64,000 bases of DNA. Source: Anadara kagoshimensis (taxonomy: Eukaryota; Mollusca; Bivalvia; Arcoida; Arcidae). The position numbers and the translations under genes are program-made. The notes under the pieces were generated by a model. That model searched no databases, was not told the DNA's origin, and saw nothing but the letters and a program-made list of their open reading frames with translations. Shown in pieces: positions 45,466-58,119 of this stretch (its first letter is position 1; every line of letters starts with the position of its first letter). The stretch spans positions 39,470,916 through 39,534,915 of the forward strand of contig CM037857.1 of the NCBI GenBank assembly GCA_021292105.1, written 5' to 3'.

Positions 45466-46341
45466 TGGGTCGTTCATTATTGTCCCCTTAATTATTTACA
45501 ATATTGATATCAACAGAAGTGTTTACTATGATTTGTTAATTTATGCATGTTTTAACATTCTTACAGTGCATATACAATCTACCTTCTGATCTTTTTGCTT
45601 ATAATAACTATTGTAATTCTGTTTTAAATCTTTCAGACCTTTGACATCTTGTCTAATTTTTTTTAACTTACACGTGCTGTTTATTGTTTTGAGGTACAGG
45701 AAGGAAAACGATAGAATATATATATATATATTAAAAATTAAAAAACCAATTCCAAATTTGCCGCAGTGAAAAATATAAACAGCACACATTGATTTAGGAA
45801 ATATGTTATAAATACGAGAACATGCACGCAGATTCAAACATAATCATCGTTTGAATATATATTACCAGTTTTATGGTGAAATTGAATGAACTGTTAAAGT
45901 GAATATTGTTTAATTATGGGTTCTCCTGAATGAACTTTTACCAATATATGGAACTACATAATGTCAATCTCTAAACTGGTTGAGTTTATAAACAGATTCG
46001 TCAACAATAGTAATGAATGCGAGTTACCTCGCTTGAAATATTTTTACAGTGTTAGTAATATTACAGATCGTATATGCTTTATAGTATTGTGAAATGTTAC
46101 TGAATTATACTAGTCATTAATTTCACCTATTCTGACTCCTTATGCCGCTTGCAGAAGATTATAATTTCCTTAACTAGTGGATTCGACATTACACAAATAT
46201 TAGTGAATATTTACAATCGCTGATCTTTTTCTTAGATAAACTTATTGACTTTATAAGGAAAAATGTTTACAAATGACGTGTTAACCTCTCTTCAAGTCTG
46301 ATTTGCGTTCGGTTTGGTTATTACCACGTGAATGAATGGGT

Positions 46342-46357
46342 GGGGGGGGGGGGGGGG
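46342..46357. repeat. Run of 16 G
   Basis: Uninterrupted G homopolymer after GGGT in otherwise AT-rich DNA. It has quadruplex potential and is a likely site of assembly length error. Confidence 0.85.
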
Positions 46358-47224
46358 TAAATGCTCTGAAAGGATGAACGGCGCTGTTTCATTCTCTGAT
46401 AAAACCAGTGGATAAGAAATGAAAACTTCTATTTTGAAATGTTAATTGATTTGTCGTTTGCAAACTCTAAACAGAAATGTCAACGATTATTATTGTATAT
46501 ATGAAATGTAATTTTCAATATGTCGTTGTTTACAGGAATATAAACATTATTTTAAAAGTAGCAATTTTATCATAAATTGCTTCCATTTCAAAAATCTTGT
46601 TTGTACCCTATGTAAGATTCATCATCAATGTCAATATTTATCGTAACTAAGCAACAAAATAACAAAATACTGACAATAACAAATATGCAAGTGTTTAATA
46701 TTAAGTAATTACTAAATAAGTATGTTCTCTATGCACGTTATAACCTTTTTGTTTATCAATGCAGCAAAATGAACCATTGGAACACATTTAAACCGTATTT
46801 TGTTAAAAAAAGCTTTCGATAACATGTGCGTGTGTTTGTGTGTGTGTTTGTGTGTGTAAATTTACTTCGTACATTATATTGTACAGCGCATCCGAAATCG
46901 AATAGTTAGAATGCATCATTTCTTATATATTTATATTTTTATATTTTGTACTTGAATATTGATAACGATTTGATTTTGCTACTTTTATGAGTATTTCATT
47001 TTACAATAAAAGGTTAATACTGAGTTATATATATATATATTTTTTTTTTTTGCTGGTCAAAATAAAAGTGAAAACAAAGGCACCATACCTAACCAATGTG
47101 GTACGGATTCAAACACCCGGTTTTCTGTACCTAACAAATCAAAATGATGCTATTTTGATTCCCCAGTCGAACGAATATTATTATAATTCCATGTACATGT
47201 AAACCTAAATAAACGATATGAATT

Positions 47225-47660
47225 CAGATCTCCTTCCCAGAGAGATTTAATTGGGAAATGAAAAATAACATACCAATCCATGTCAAACCACAATCCCAAA
47301 CCAAAGTAAAAACTTTGAAGGTCACAAATCACTATAGTAAAAATTCGGATATTCTGTACATGGAAACCAATTGAATCAAAATGTTGTGTTTTGATTGGGA
47401 TGTCAGTTACGAATTCCGAGCATACTAATAATGATAAGTGTTATTGCAAGATGACCGTCCCATCTTGTATATAGCAATCCAATGTGACTTAATCAAAACC
47501 AAAGATCCAAATAACAATCCCAAAGCAAAGTAAAAATTTTGATATTGACAAATTAGGTGTAACATGCGACCTTTCACCAGGGAAGTGAGAAGGAGTGCTC
47601 CGGAAGAGTAAGCGTCTCCTGTTTAGCTAGTTACATCCGCCATGTTTAAAATGGATATTA
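47225..47660 (-). repeat. RT-associated dispersed repeat, two minus copies
   Basis: 47225-47335 ('agatctccttcccagagaga', 'catgtcaaaccacaatccc') is a short copy. 47500-47660 is fuller, with 'ttcaccagggaagtgagaag', 'gagtgctccggaagagtaag' and 'gctagttacatccgccatgt'. Confidence 0.55.
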
Positions 47661-47939
47661 AAGATAAAAGTAACATAATGACTGTTATTATTAGACTTTA
47701 ACTAGTATTTAAAATAATTATGTTATAAATGTTATAATCGGGCTTGTCATAATCTCCGATCGGAGACATCTTTCAAACGATACAATTTAACATTTTTAAT
47801 TTTAATCAAAGAAGTTGACAATCGCATTTTAAACTATTGTTCCGATTTAAATTTAAAAGGAAATGACTGCCTTTTCTTTGTTTAATCAATTCGATTAATT
47901 TGATTTGGCTTTACCAGCTAAACAAATTACTCACAAGAC

Positions 47940-48690
47940 TATGTGGATACAGCTGGCCTTGTCCAAGTAAATTGCCTCCTGTTTCGACGCTGCCTGCGAA
48001 GAACTGGTACGGCGAATGGTACCACAACTACGTCTACTCGGAACCGCATCTTGGAAGTTGACTTTAGGTAACATGCCCCTGTTTCAACGTTGTCTGTGCA
48101 GAATCAGTCTGGCGAATGGTACCACAGCTACGCTACTCGAGACTACATCTTGCGAGTTGAGTGTATATAACATTCCACCTGTTTCCACGTTGTCTGTGCA
48201 GAATCGGTCCGGCGAATGGTACCACAGCTACGTCTACTCGGGACCGCATCTTGGAAGTTGAGTGTAGGTAACATGCCACCTGTTTCCACGTTGTCCATGC
48301 AGAATCGGTCCGGCGAATGGTACCACAGCTACGCCTACTCAGGACCACATCTTGGAAGTTAAGTGTAGGTAACATGCCACCTGTTTCCACGTTGTCTGTG
48401 CAAAATCGGTCTGGCAAATGGTACCACAGCTACGTCTACTCAGGACCGCATCTTGGAAGTCGAGTGTAGGTAACATGCCACCTGTTTCCACGTTGTCTGT
48501 GCAGAATCGGTCCGGCGAATGGTACCACAGCTACGCCGACTCAGAACCACATCTTGGAAGTTAAGTGTAGGTAACATGCCACCTGTTTCCACATTGTCTG
48601 TGCAGAATCGGTCTGGCAATGGTACCACAGCTACGTCTACTCGGGACCGCATCTTAGAAGATGAGTGTAGGCAACATGCCTCTTTCCATA
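47940..48690. repeat. 101-bp satellite, about seven units
   Basis: 'taacatgccacctgtttcca' recurs at about 101-bp spacing (near 48069, 48169, 48270, 48371, 48472, 48573 and 48673). Each unit also holds 'gcagaatcggtccggcgaat', then GGTACC. It is GC-richer than its surroundings. 101 is not a multiple of three, so the minus-strand ORFs here (repeating RFCTDNVETGGM) shift frame between units and are not genes. Confidence 0.9.
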
Positions 48691-48824
48691 TTGTCTGAAT
48701 TGATTGCAGAACTACATCCCGCTACTCTTGAAAAAGTTCGATGTAAACGTTTTCCAATACGTTGCGCACAAATGTTGTGGGAAATTGTATGCTAGCAAAC
48801 TCAATTATGTGCGAAAAAGTCTGT

Positions 48825-48890
48825 AAGGCTGGGTAACTAAGTTGGTAGAACACTCGTTAATAGTTCTAGGTTCGATCCCCTGTCAGACTG
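48825..48890 (+). mobile_element. tRNA-like sequence, probable SINE head
   Basis: 'gggtaactaagttggtagaa' (A-box-like) and 'ggttcgatccc' (B box) are about 30 bp apart. It cannot fold as a full tRNA with a paired acceptor stem, so a SINE or tRNA fossil is more likely than a working tRNA gene. Confidence 0.5.
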
Positions 48891-49056
48891 TTTTCCTTCC
48901 TCTTACTTTACCCCTGGGTGATGACGCAACTATTCACATATATAAATTGTTTGTATCAGATTAATTGATGATGAGAAAATGCTATTATTTATTAATAAAC
49001 TACTATGATATAAACTTTGTAACCTCTCCCTCCCTCTCTTTCTCTCTCTCCGACTT

Positions 49057-49098
<42 letters not shown>

Positions 49099-49319
49099 TT
49101 TTCACACACACACACACACTTAATCTTACAGTGGAAGGATGGTATACATATTAAGTGTTTTTGTTACATAGGGACATTGATTTACACTTAAACAGGATAT
49201 TAAGTTCCTGTATAGGAGGGTCGCCTCTTTGTCTGGTAAATCGGCTTAGACAGACAGCTTCATTGGAGATGTTAACTTTAATGTGTGTATAAACTCATCT
49301 GATAGATATTTCAATAACA

Positions 49320-49410
49320 ATGGAGGAAACAACAGATGGTAATAGCGCGCACTCTCTCTCTCTCTCCCTCTCAATATGTCTGTTTGACCAACAACTATTA
49401 CGTAAAAAAC

Positions 49411-49454
<44 letters not shown>

Positions 49455-52400
49455 GTACATCAGTCATTTTCGTTTCACTTATCTTGTTCAAACTTTCGAC
49501 ACCACCGGAGATATAGTTAAACAAAACTTATTGAACCTATTATTATTATTATTATTATTATGTCTTTTCGTTTACATTTTTGAATACAATGTGCTTGTTA
49601 CAACTAATTCAAGTCTTATTTCGAACCTTTCTACCAAACTAAGGACGAGCTTGTCTGTTGTTTAAAGCAGTTTATCTTCAAAAGTGATAGAGTCGGATTT
49701 CGTGATTGCTCGGTGCGCATACGAGTAAGTAGGAGTTTACACGAAATAATGTTGTCACAATAATTTTATGGCAGTTAAGAATTAAAACTGTTACAAACAG
49801 TTGATTAGGTTCTCACAAAGTCTTATTTGCGTCACCACAATGTTGTTTATAAGGTATGAAGCCTATACACCCAACATTATCTCGGATACTGTGGACGTCC
49901 AATAGTTCTTTGCTTCTTTTATATTCGATATTGATTACAAAAGTGGTGGGCGGGGTGAACATAGCTTTCTAAACAAGAGATGCTTACCCGACAGCCTCAC
50001 TTCACGTGTTTGGCACTGTGTTTTAACATGGACTGGTATGTATGTTTTTATTGCCATTTGAGAAGAACTACCTTGGATGAAGTACAGTAAAACTTCGATC
50101 GTTCGAACGTCGATACCTGGATAACTCAAAGGTATCCGTTGGTCCCGATTTAATTCCTATTACAATATATATCCTAGCTAAGTATAATTATTACTAGCAG
50201 TATTACATACCTCACTTGATATTTATGTTACTGTATTTTATTTTTAGACGCCATTTTGATAAAACAAGATACAAACAGCGAAGACACGAGTAAGGATCTA
50301 AGTATAGGTATGAAAATTTTAAACTGTTTTTTGTTTGTTTTGGTGCGATACACTAAGGTGGTTTTTCTCATTTCGGCATTTTAAAAATGTCTGAGTTTCC
50401 ACAGTTTTTGTCCGGATGTTGCTAGTGGGACGTTTTTGTTCCGAAGCGACCGTCTATTGATTCACACTTGAAACAATTTGTGATATTTGTATCACTTGCT
50501 TAATTTTTGGTACATTTATATTCAGATTTTTTTTATTTTGAAAAACAGGGTCGATATGAGTTATTTTTTTATATAATTGAACCGTTTTTTATAATTTTCT
50601 GATTTCAGACAGCGAAGAAGAACCACGCACAGACATGGCGGAAGGTAATTCAAGATTCATAAGAGCAACATATGTATAATGCATGGATATTTTAAATTAT
50701 TTTCTAGATGATGTACTCTTTCACAATTGCTGGCTTTGAACGTGCTCAAAATGACATACTAGTTGCATTTCATTTTTTTTCTAATTGTGGCGCATATTAA
50801 ATTGAATTGAAATTATATATAAAACATTGCTGTTTATACGCATATCGGAAATACCACGTTACACTTCTTAAATAAATAAAGAACGTCATCCCGAAGAATC
50901 TTTTGATGCGAAAAATGATAACATAACATTAAAGCACCTTCCTTCAATAAGAAAAAATATTAAACCACAAATTTAAATAATTGGCGGGTTTTATTTAGAT
51001 ATTTGATTTTTTAAATAAATTCCAATTGAAAAAAGTTCAATTGTTGTATCATGTATTCTAGAGAAACTTCCGGAAGTAGGAGAGCAGGAAATCATGGATG
51101 AAATTGACATTCGATCAGCAACTCCAAAAACCACAGGTGCTTATTATTATGTCTTTGATGATATTACTATTGAACAAAACCAACCACAAACCTACTATTT
51201 ATTAGTTTATCATAGAGATGATAAACACATACAACAGGATAAATAAAGATATCCATCAAATCAGATATGCATCAAATCAGATCCTCCATAACAGTTTCGC
51301 AACCAGCATACAAACATGTCAGTCCTTGTCCAAATCACAATCCAATAAAAAAGCAACAACTTTGAAACTGGCTAATTAGGTTACTTTCAACCACGGAAGT
51401 GAGACCAAGTATTCCGGAAAAGTAAGCACCTTCCTATTCAGCTAGCTACATCAACCACATTGTGAATTAAAGGGACATGGATTCTATTGGACGTCAAATA
51501 TATCTAGTGTAACTTTTGATACAGACCCATCATACTTATCAACACTATTGTGATGGCAGTCATGAAACTTTTCGTATGTCTTGATGACAATTAAGAATTA
51601 AAATGACAATTTTTTCATGTTGCATTAGGTTGTATTAATTGTTGAAACAGAGAATGATTTTCACATATTTTTTGTTGAGTTAAATTTCTGTTTTAGTTTC
51701 AAATTGGTTAATTTAGTATTTTTGTTAAAAAATGATTATAATTGTATTTTTTCAGATATAGAAGCTACAATAACGTTCAACTTTGAATTCAAAATAACCG
51801 ACTTAAATACGCAGTCACAACTAGCTGAATACCAGGTAAACGCCAACATGCTTTATTTAGCCATGAATAGCTATACAAGACAAATAGCTGCTAAATTTTA
51901 GTAGTAATATATATATATATATACAATTACATTGATTCTGAATCAGGTAGTCTTTTACCTTTTAATATTTTTTTAATTTTAAAATTAAAATACGTCCTAC
52001 GAAATGTCAGATTATTTGACGCTACTAGATGTAACGGCCATGTCGCTTGATAGCATTATCACTTGTCAAACGTGGCTATGAGTTGTCATGACAACAAATC
52101 AATTTAGGTAATTTGGCCAATAATTATTCCATTTTGCAAGTATTCGGCACACATTAAAATGTTATATATGTTTCACAATAAAACCGTAAGCTAACAATAT
52201 TTAGATTTTTGTTTTGATATTATTTCGGTTTGTGCTTTCGCAGAAGATCTGAAACAACCAATCCTAATGATGGAACACGGAAAGTCTATTCCCGCCCTAT
52301 TACCAGACAATAAAATTATGCTGTTTGAATCGCCAGTATTAATGTAAGTAAGGACTACTAATCTATGTAACTGACTTTACCACTTTATACTTAATTGAAT

Positions 52401-55400
52401 AAATTATCTAGAGGTTCCTTTTTGTCATGATATCGTCAAATTAGATACAAAATAAGTATGCAAAAACAGTATACATGTACATACATTGAATAAATCTTTT
52501 AGTTTTGTTTTCGATTACGACTTCTATTAACGTTATAAAATAAATATGAATATGCAAGAACTGTATGGATACAACACGAGAATGGTAATTTGTCTCTGTA
52601 ACTGCCTTTCTACTACAATATTTTCAGTAGGTTGTTATGCAGTTTGTTTTACTTAAACTTCAGCTATTTATAATTCAACAATTCTGTACATATATAGTCT
52701 AAAGAAGATAGTTATGGTTTCAAATGTGTTTACCTACTTTATTAACTTTGACTTTGAATTTCTTAGTTGATAAAAAATTTACTGAGGACCAATGAGCACA
52801 TAAAATTACTACAACTATGTCCTTCCATACAAAAGATTTAATGACTAACATTTATACTGTAAGACTGTCGATTTCAGGAGACTTACTAAAGTATAATCAG
52901 ACATCAGTATTATGAAACTTTCTAAAAATGAAATTTACTACGCATATGCAACAAGACTAATTTCAACATTTTCGAATTTGCATCTGTACAGTGTAATCAT
53001 TTTACAATATTTACAATGCAAGGGTCATGACCCCGATTGTCTTTCATCGGGAGTTGAAATACAATTGCCTCAGGATGTTTCATCGAAGCGAGGTACAGTG
53101 CGTATGAATTTTCCCGCAAGATGGCGTCATGTTCACCCACAGAGTGACGTTATGTGATTGTCTTTTGATTATGTCGTCACGAAAGGTCACGCCAATCTCG
53201 CATGGCAGAAAAATCCCTGTCTCACATAATCAGGTATGGAAAAAAAAGTGCCAACTGTTGAAACAAAATTGTAAATGAGAAGCCCTTCATCGAATTTGGC
53301 ACACGCCGCACTATCTTGCATTACCTCTTGAACAACCATGAACAGAATGTCATTTCTTAATACATATTCACCGGGTGATTGTAAATACATTGAATTACTA
53401 AAAATATTTTCAGTTATTATTTTTTTAGAGGAAAATAATTGAGTGTAACTCATTTTTGATTATACTTAGTAAATAGAGCTTGGCGACATTTTATATAATA
53501 TTTTTCTGTGTGGGTTTCTGGCGGTTTGTTGTAGGACGTTCATGATTAATTTTTTATACCTATTTGTAAAATTGTATTATAGGGGTAAACAGCCTATCCA
53601 GTCAATAGACGAACTCCGTGAGCTATGTAACGAACTGTTGACAAAACCCTTATATGGCGTGGTAACTACCTTGTACAAAAGACAAAAATCTAAAAACCAA
53701 AGTAAATTCTGGACAGGTATAAATACTGTTATGACTTTATATGTAATCTCAGTAAGAATCAGTTGCCGATATTTTACATGTGTAACTGTCAATTGAGAAA
53801 TAATCAACATTTACCCGTGGTATATCGTCGAATAATACACGGACCGGAGTTCACATGCTGAAAATTCGCCGCATGTTAACGACGCCCGTTAATTATACGA
53901 CGATATACCACGTGTAAATGTTGATCATGATTTAGAAAAACAAGATTGAAATAAATAATGCGAACTCTTTCTTCGTAAGTACATTTTACTTACTATTTAC
54001 AAAAAGGTTCATTGAAAACATTTGGCTGTTGAGATTACCGCCATTGAAATAAATGATTTTATGAATGAAAATTACGTCATAATCATTGTTTGCGGAACAT
54101 AGCATGACGCTATAAGATAAGCAAGGGAGTACGTCATTAAAACAGAACAGCGATGGGTATATCGTTTGTTATATCACGGCTGGCTCTCTACATGTTTCAT
54201 ATGAAGGAAAACGCAGGTTGTGTTAGAATAGTCATGTTAGAATAACCGTTTAACAATTGTGATGATATGGTTTACCTAAAAGTATTTAAAACACACCATA
54301 AGAGTTTAGTTTAGTTTAGTTTATTAGTTTATTAACGTGTTATATGTTAAACTATATCACAATTTATCAATAGACAATGTACCATTGTACCAAAATCAAG
54401 ACGATACTTTCATTACCTCATTATCTGTTTAACATTTTTTCTTTTTCCTTCTTTAAACGTTAATGGTATTATATATCAAGGTTGCCTTTGTCATTGTACT
54501 ACAACTTTATTTGCTCTACCTTTTATATTTCAAATACATTTTAGACGTGTTTGTGTTTAGAAATATTGATTCTGGAAAACTGCAAATTAGATTCCTGGGC
54601 GAGGATTGTATGATTATTGATATATACTAGTTTCAAATAAGAAAAACAAAACTACATGTCATTTTTTTGAAATTAAAAACAAAAATATTAACATGTTTTC
54701 CGCACACGACAGCTAATCATAATATGTACACAGAGATTAAAAAATTTCTTAGAATTAAGCCACATGTGAGTGTATACCTACTATTAGTAGTATAACAAAG
54801 AATCTCCATTTGTTGTTTAAGATGCCAAGAATCATATGGAAATAAAACAAAATATAAAGCTATAGGATAAAAAATTAAAATGATATAAATGGTATGATTT
54901 CATAATTCTCTATTCACAGCGACTCTAGATATTCTCATAAACACTAGTCATCCATCCATTCAGACGCTGCTTAAGACATACTGTGATGAAGCAATTAGAC
55001 ATATGGAGAACGGTACGAAATTTTGTATGGAGGTAAAACTTTAAAATTCTTTAATGTTTTAAATTATACTGCCAGTGGCAACATAAAAAGGTAAATTGTG
55101 GATGCTAAAACGTGGTATATCTGAATCACAGCGGTAAAGACGACTATAAAACACCACTAATTTGTTAAGGTTTTCATCGTTTATCATAAGTGGTGATCAC
55201 TTTCAAAACAAAACATTAATCTAAAATAATTCATTACCACCAAGGTATCCATTTATCAAAAGAAATGAGCCAATGATAACATTTAAATTGTACATTCAAG
55301 TAGTTGTTTGACAAATTTATCAAAAACACTTTTTCAGTCATTCTCGCTTATCATGTACATTTAAAGACCAATCGTGTCTTTCGAAGTTGAAGACCTATGA

Positions 55401-57327
55401 ATTAACTCCTTAATGAATAAATCTTTGACAAATGAACTTATTGATGTACAAAACAATATTTATGAAAAGTTCAAACTAAAATTTTATCAAAAATACCCTT
55501 GCAATTTGTATTACGCATGCGCAAACTTGAGCTGTATGCTAAAATCACGCTGTCCAACGCTAGTATTTTGGTAATTTTTGAATGTTTCTTAAATAACTTA
55601 AATTCATAATATATCTTATGAATGGTACAAAGGTCTTTTAAACAAACCAAATGTAAATAATTTCTACAAATGCATTGGACGAGCAACGAGGTGTTTTATT
55701 TTGTTCAATCATTAGATGTGTCCTACGTAATATTGCTTTCAAAGTGCAATTTTATTAGTGCAATTCGAATGAAATTCTTATTGAGGTAAATTTTGTTAAT
55801 TGTTATGCTTCACACTTATATTCGTTGAAAATTGGAGCGGTTTCTGATAAAATAGAATGCATTTGAATAAAATATATGGGACACATTGTAAACTTTAAAA
55901 AAGTGCCCTACGTAACGCAATTTTTTACACAAAACATAGAGTCAAAAAGTCGAAACTGCTACACACTGTAGGTATCGGTGACTAGAAAAAGAAAAAGACA
56001 CAAAAAGTTGGATAATAAATGTGTTTTTCCGACAGAGTGAAAAAATATTATATTTACAATTCTATTATTTTTCCTTATATGAAACATGTTATCAAAACAA
56101 TTTTCATAACCTCATGGAAATGCTCACGCGACGTGGCCAAGTTTGATGTCACAAAAACAAGCTTTTTCCGACGTGTTAACGGATGTAGATGGAAACACAA
56201 TGCGCATCGAATGCCATTTTATTTGCGTTAATGATGTACATTGAATATAGTTTCTTACCCTTGCAAATATGTTTTCATATCTTAACTAGCTATTAATTTA
56301 TTACTTTAATATCTTTATCTTTTTTTCAGATAAGTTTTGCTCAAGCATTAAAAGAAGTAGTTTCAAAAATCGTTGAACCGTTTGATCACAAGTTTGGTGA
56401 GGGCTGTTCATTATGGTTCAGCATGTATCTTAGCAACTGTAGTAAGAAGTCAGATATATGTTACGCTCCACGTGTCATCTGTTGTTGTTTTTTGTGCTGG
56501 ATATTTGCAGGACCATGCTATATGGTAATCATCAAAACAAACATGCTCAAACATGTCTTAATCTCAATTCAGAAACAAAGTAAAGCTTTAAAAGACTAGT
56601 AATGTTAATCACATGAACCATCGAACAGGTAGCTAGCTACATCCATCACGTGGGAATGATATAAAAAGGAATGGCCAGGAAATATTTTATTTTTGGCTTC
56701 ACAAATCCTCTCTTCAGCTTATCATAATGAAATATAAAAATTTGAATTTAAAGACAAATAAATAGAAACTAAAATAAATAAATAAATAATTTTAAAAAAT
56801 CACATAGTAATGATCTTTGTAAATAGTTAAACTATTCTCGAACACTTTTATGAGTCTTGACTTGAGGGCTTCACTTTTTATCCGAACTTGAACTTTTGGA
56901 TATAAAGCAAGAGTTATTACTATATAATGAAACACCGTTGTCAGTACATGATATTTGTTTAAATTCTTACCATAAGTCTTGGAGACTAGTTTGTGTTGAA
57001 AAATACTTGATGTAAATTCTGATTTACTGTTATACCGGTATCGTGAAACCAGAGGTCTTCAAATTTCATGTGCCAAAGTACCAAGAACTGTGCCCCATTG
57101 GAGTCTTGAGAACTGATGATTGATGAATTGAACAGGCTGGTGAAAGTCGACACACTACATTGTATTTTGAAATGCCTTTTTTTAAATTTCAGATTCACAG
57201 ATATTTTATGGTTACTGATATCCAGAGAGAGTTTTCCAGATTACCCGTTGTATTTGTAAACCAAAAAGGAGACTATGAAGTCATATGCCTAAATGGAAAA
57301 ATAGTACCAACTACCTACAAATATTGA
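49320..57327 (+). CDS. Unrecognised gene, acidic N-terminus and Cys-rich hydrophobic segment (288 aa model)
   Basis: Exons are 49320-49338, 50248-50307, 50609-50644, 51062-51136, 52244-52343, 53583-53716, 54920-55032, 56330-56524 and 57193-57327 (TGA). All introns are GT-AG, phases agree, and the sum is 867 bases. The first exon is the least certain: ATG in an AACAATGG context, six codons, donor GTAATA, phase 1 as the next exon needs. Residues 1-60 are acidic (SEEEPRTDMAEEKLPE). Residues 97-180 look helical (IDELRELCNELL, LLKTYCDEAIRHM). Residues 223-243 (CYAPRVICCCFLCWIFAGPC) form a Cys-rich hydrophobic stretch, possibly a membrane or palmitoylated segment. The tail has VVFVNQKGDYEVICLNGK. 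I do not recognise the family and infer no function; membrane association is a guess. Confidence 0.7.
49955..50060 (+). repeat. RT-associated dispersed repeat, plus copy
   Basis: 'agctttctaaacaagagatg', 'cttacccgacagcctcactt', 'cacgtgtttgg' and 'acatggactggtatgtatgt' follow the order of 21880-22030. It lies in the first intron of the unrecognised gene. Confidence 0.5.
51255..51520 (-). repeat. RT-associated dispersed repeat, minus copy
   Basis: It contains 'catgtcagtccttgtccaaa', 'tcacaatccaat', 'caaccacggaagtgagacca', 'ttccggaaaagtaagcacct' and 'cagctagctacatcaaccac', in an intron of the unrecognised gene and opposite to it. Confidence 0.6.
51756..51835 (+). CDS. Possible frame-breaking cassette exon of the unrecognised gene
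   Basis: Good acceptor (TATTTTTTCAG) and donor (CAG|GTAAAC) flank 80 bases that read DIEATITFNFEFKITDLNTQ in the frame expected after the exon at 51062-51136. Its 3' phase (0) does not fit the next exon at 52244, whereas skipping it restores the frame perfectly. So it is either an optional exon that triggers early termination, a chance ORF, or evidence for another exon I missed between 51836 and 52243. Confidence 0.35.
53020..53375 (-). mobile_element. Copy of the 36289-36680 foldback/MITE, opposite orientation
   Basis: 'tgtttcatcgaagcgaggta', 'gccaatctcgcatggcag', 'cttcatcgaatttggcacac' and 'catgaacagaatgtcatttc' are reverse-complement counterparts of segments at 36289-36680. Here only one arm of the hairpin is preserved. 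It lies in an intron of the unrecognised gene. Confidence 0.6.
53802..53925. repeat. Foldback inverted repeat, arms about 35 bp
   Basis: 'atcaacatttacccgtggta' with 'tatcgtcgaataat' pairs with 'attatacgacgatatacca' and 'cgtgtaaatgttgat', around a loop of about 50 bases. It sits just after the exon ending at 53716, within the intron. Confidence 0.75.
56545..56665 (-). repeat. RT-associated dispersed repeat, short minus copy
   Basis: 'aaacatgctcaaacatgtct', 'aacaaagtaaagctttaaaa', 'gaaccatcga' and 'gctagctacatccatcacgt' match the family in order, with an internal deletion relative to longer copies. Confidence 0.5.
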
Positions 57328-57636
57328 TCATTAAAGAAATATATACTAAACATTGCTCAGGACAATTGAAAACCTTAAGAACTAGGCTTTTACTAGTAAT
57401 ATATAATTAAATGCCTTTAACCAATCGCTTATTATGAGCTTTCGAGATTTAACGTATATGACATATTGGTTTTTTATTTAATGGAAAAAATATTAAATTT
57501 TTGCGAGATGTTATTATGTTGTAAAATTTTAAACATTCAACACATTATGAAAACTGTTTTGTAAAGTATTTGTGTGTTATATTTTGATATTTTCGCCATT
57601 TTGTTCACTATCATGATTAGCTGGTGATATAACTCT

Positions 57637-57642
57637 AATAAA
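57637..57642 (+). terminator. Possible polyadenylation signal of the unrecognised gene
   Basis: AATAAA in 'ctctaataaaccaaat', about 310 bases after the TGA. Candidate only. Confidence 0.35.
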
Positions 57643-57714
57643 CCAAATATGACATAAAAAGACAAAATGTGTCGCAAAATAACGCAAATGCTACCTTATA
57701 AGTTGAATTGTCTC

Positions 57715-58060
57715 TCTAGTTGTAGGGCACCAGCATTTGGAACGAACTTGAAGAATCAGCAATATCATTTATCTCAAGCTCATTAAGATAGACGCCATTC
57801 ACATAATCCCTAAATGTAGGCTTAATAAGAGACAAAACGTCATCTATATATCTAAATGTCTAGTTTAATGATTTGGGGACAGTTTTCTCTTCAAATTCAA
57901 CAACGTTCTGCATAAAGTCTGCATAGCAATAAAGAAACAATTCAAAAAGAGTTGCACTGTTTGCGACCATTGGTAAACTGACTGTTCTATACCAAACAAA
58001 CAAATATGTTTTCTATGAAGAACTCTTACATTTCAAAATAACCAGAATCCCTCTTCAGCA
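57715..58060 (-). mobile_element. Penelope-like RT remnant, core region
   Basis: The minus strand yields segments such as FRYIDDV-type core sequence followed by YVNGVYLNELEINDIADSS, matching the family seen at 7370-8250 and 20940-22060. No flanking repeat remains. Degenerate fossil. Confidence 0.45.
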
Positions 58061-58119
58061 CTAGTATTTATATCTTTATATAATTCATTTTTTTATACTT
58101 TTTAAGTGGTATTGTGTAC

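Larger units (their letters stand above)
40764..49319. other. Gene-free interval
   Basis: No supported exon. Contents are a GAT tract (42660-43690), a 36-bp array (45195-45465), a 16-G run (46342-46357), dispersed RT-associated repeats (47225-47335 and 47500-47660, minus), a 101-bp satellite (47940-48690), a tRNA-like SINE head (48825-48890) and CT/AC tracts (from 49026). I see nothing in 41120-42650, 43700-45190 or 45500-47220 beyond AT-rich sequence. Confidence 0.55.

Noticed and set aside
48016-48652. ORFs repeating RFCTDNVETGGM
   Set aside because: Produced by the 101-bp satellite, whose unit is not a multiple of three, so the frame changes between units.
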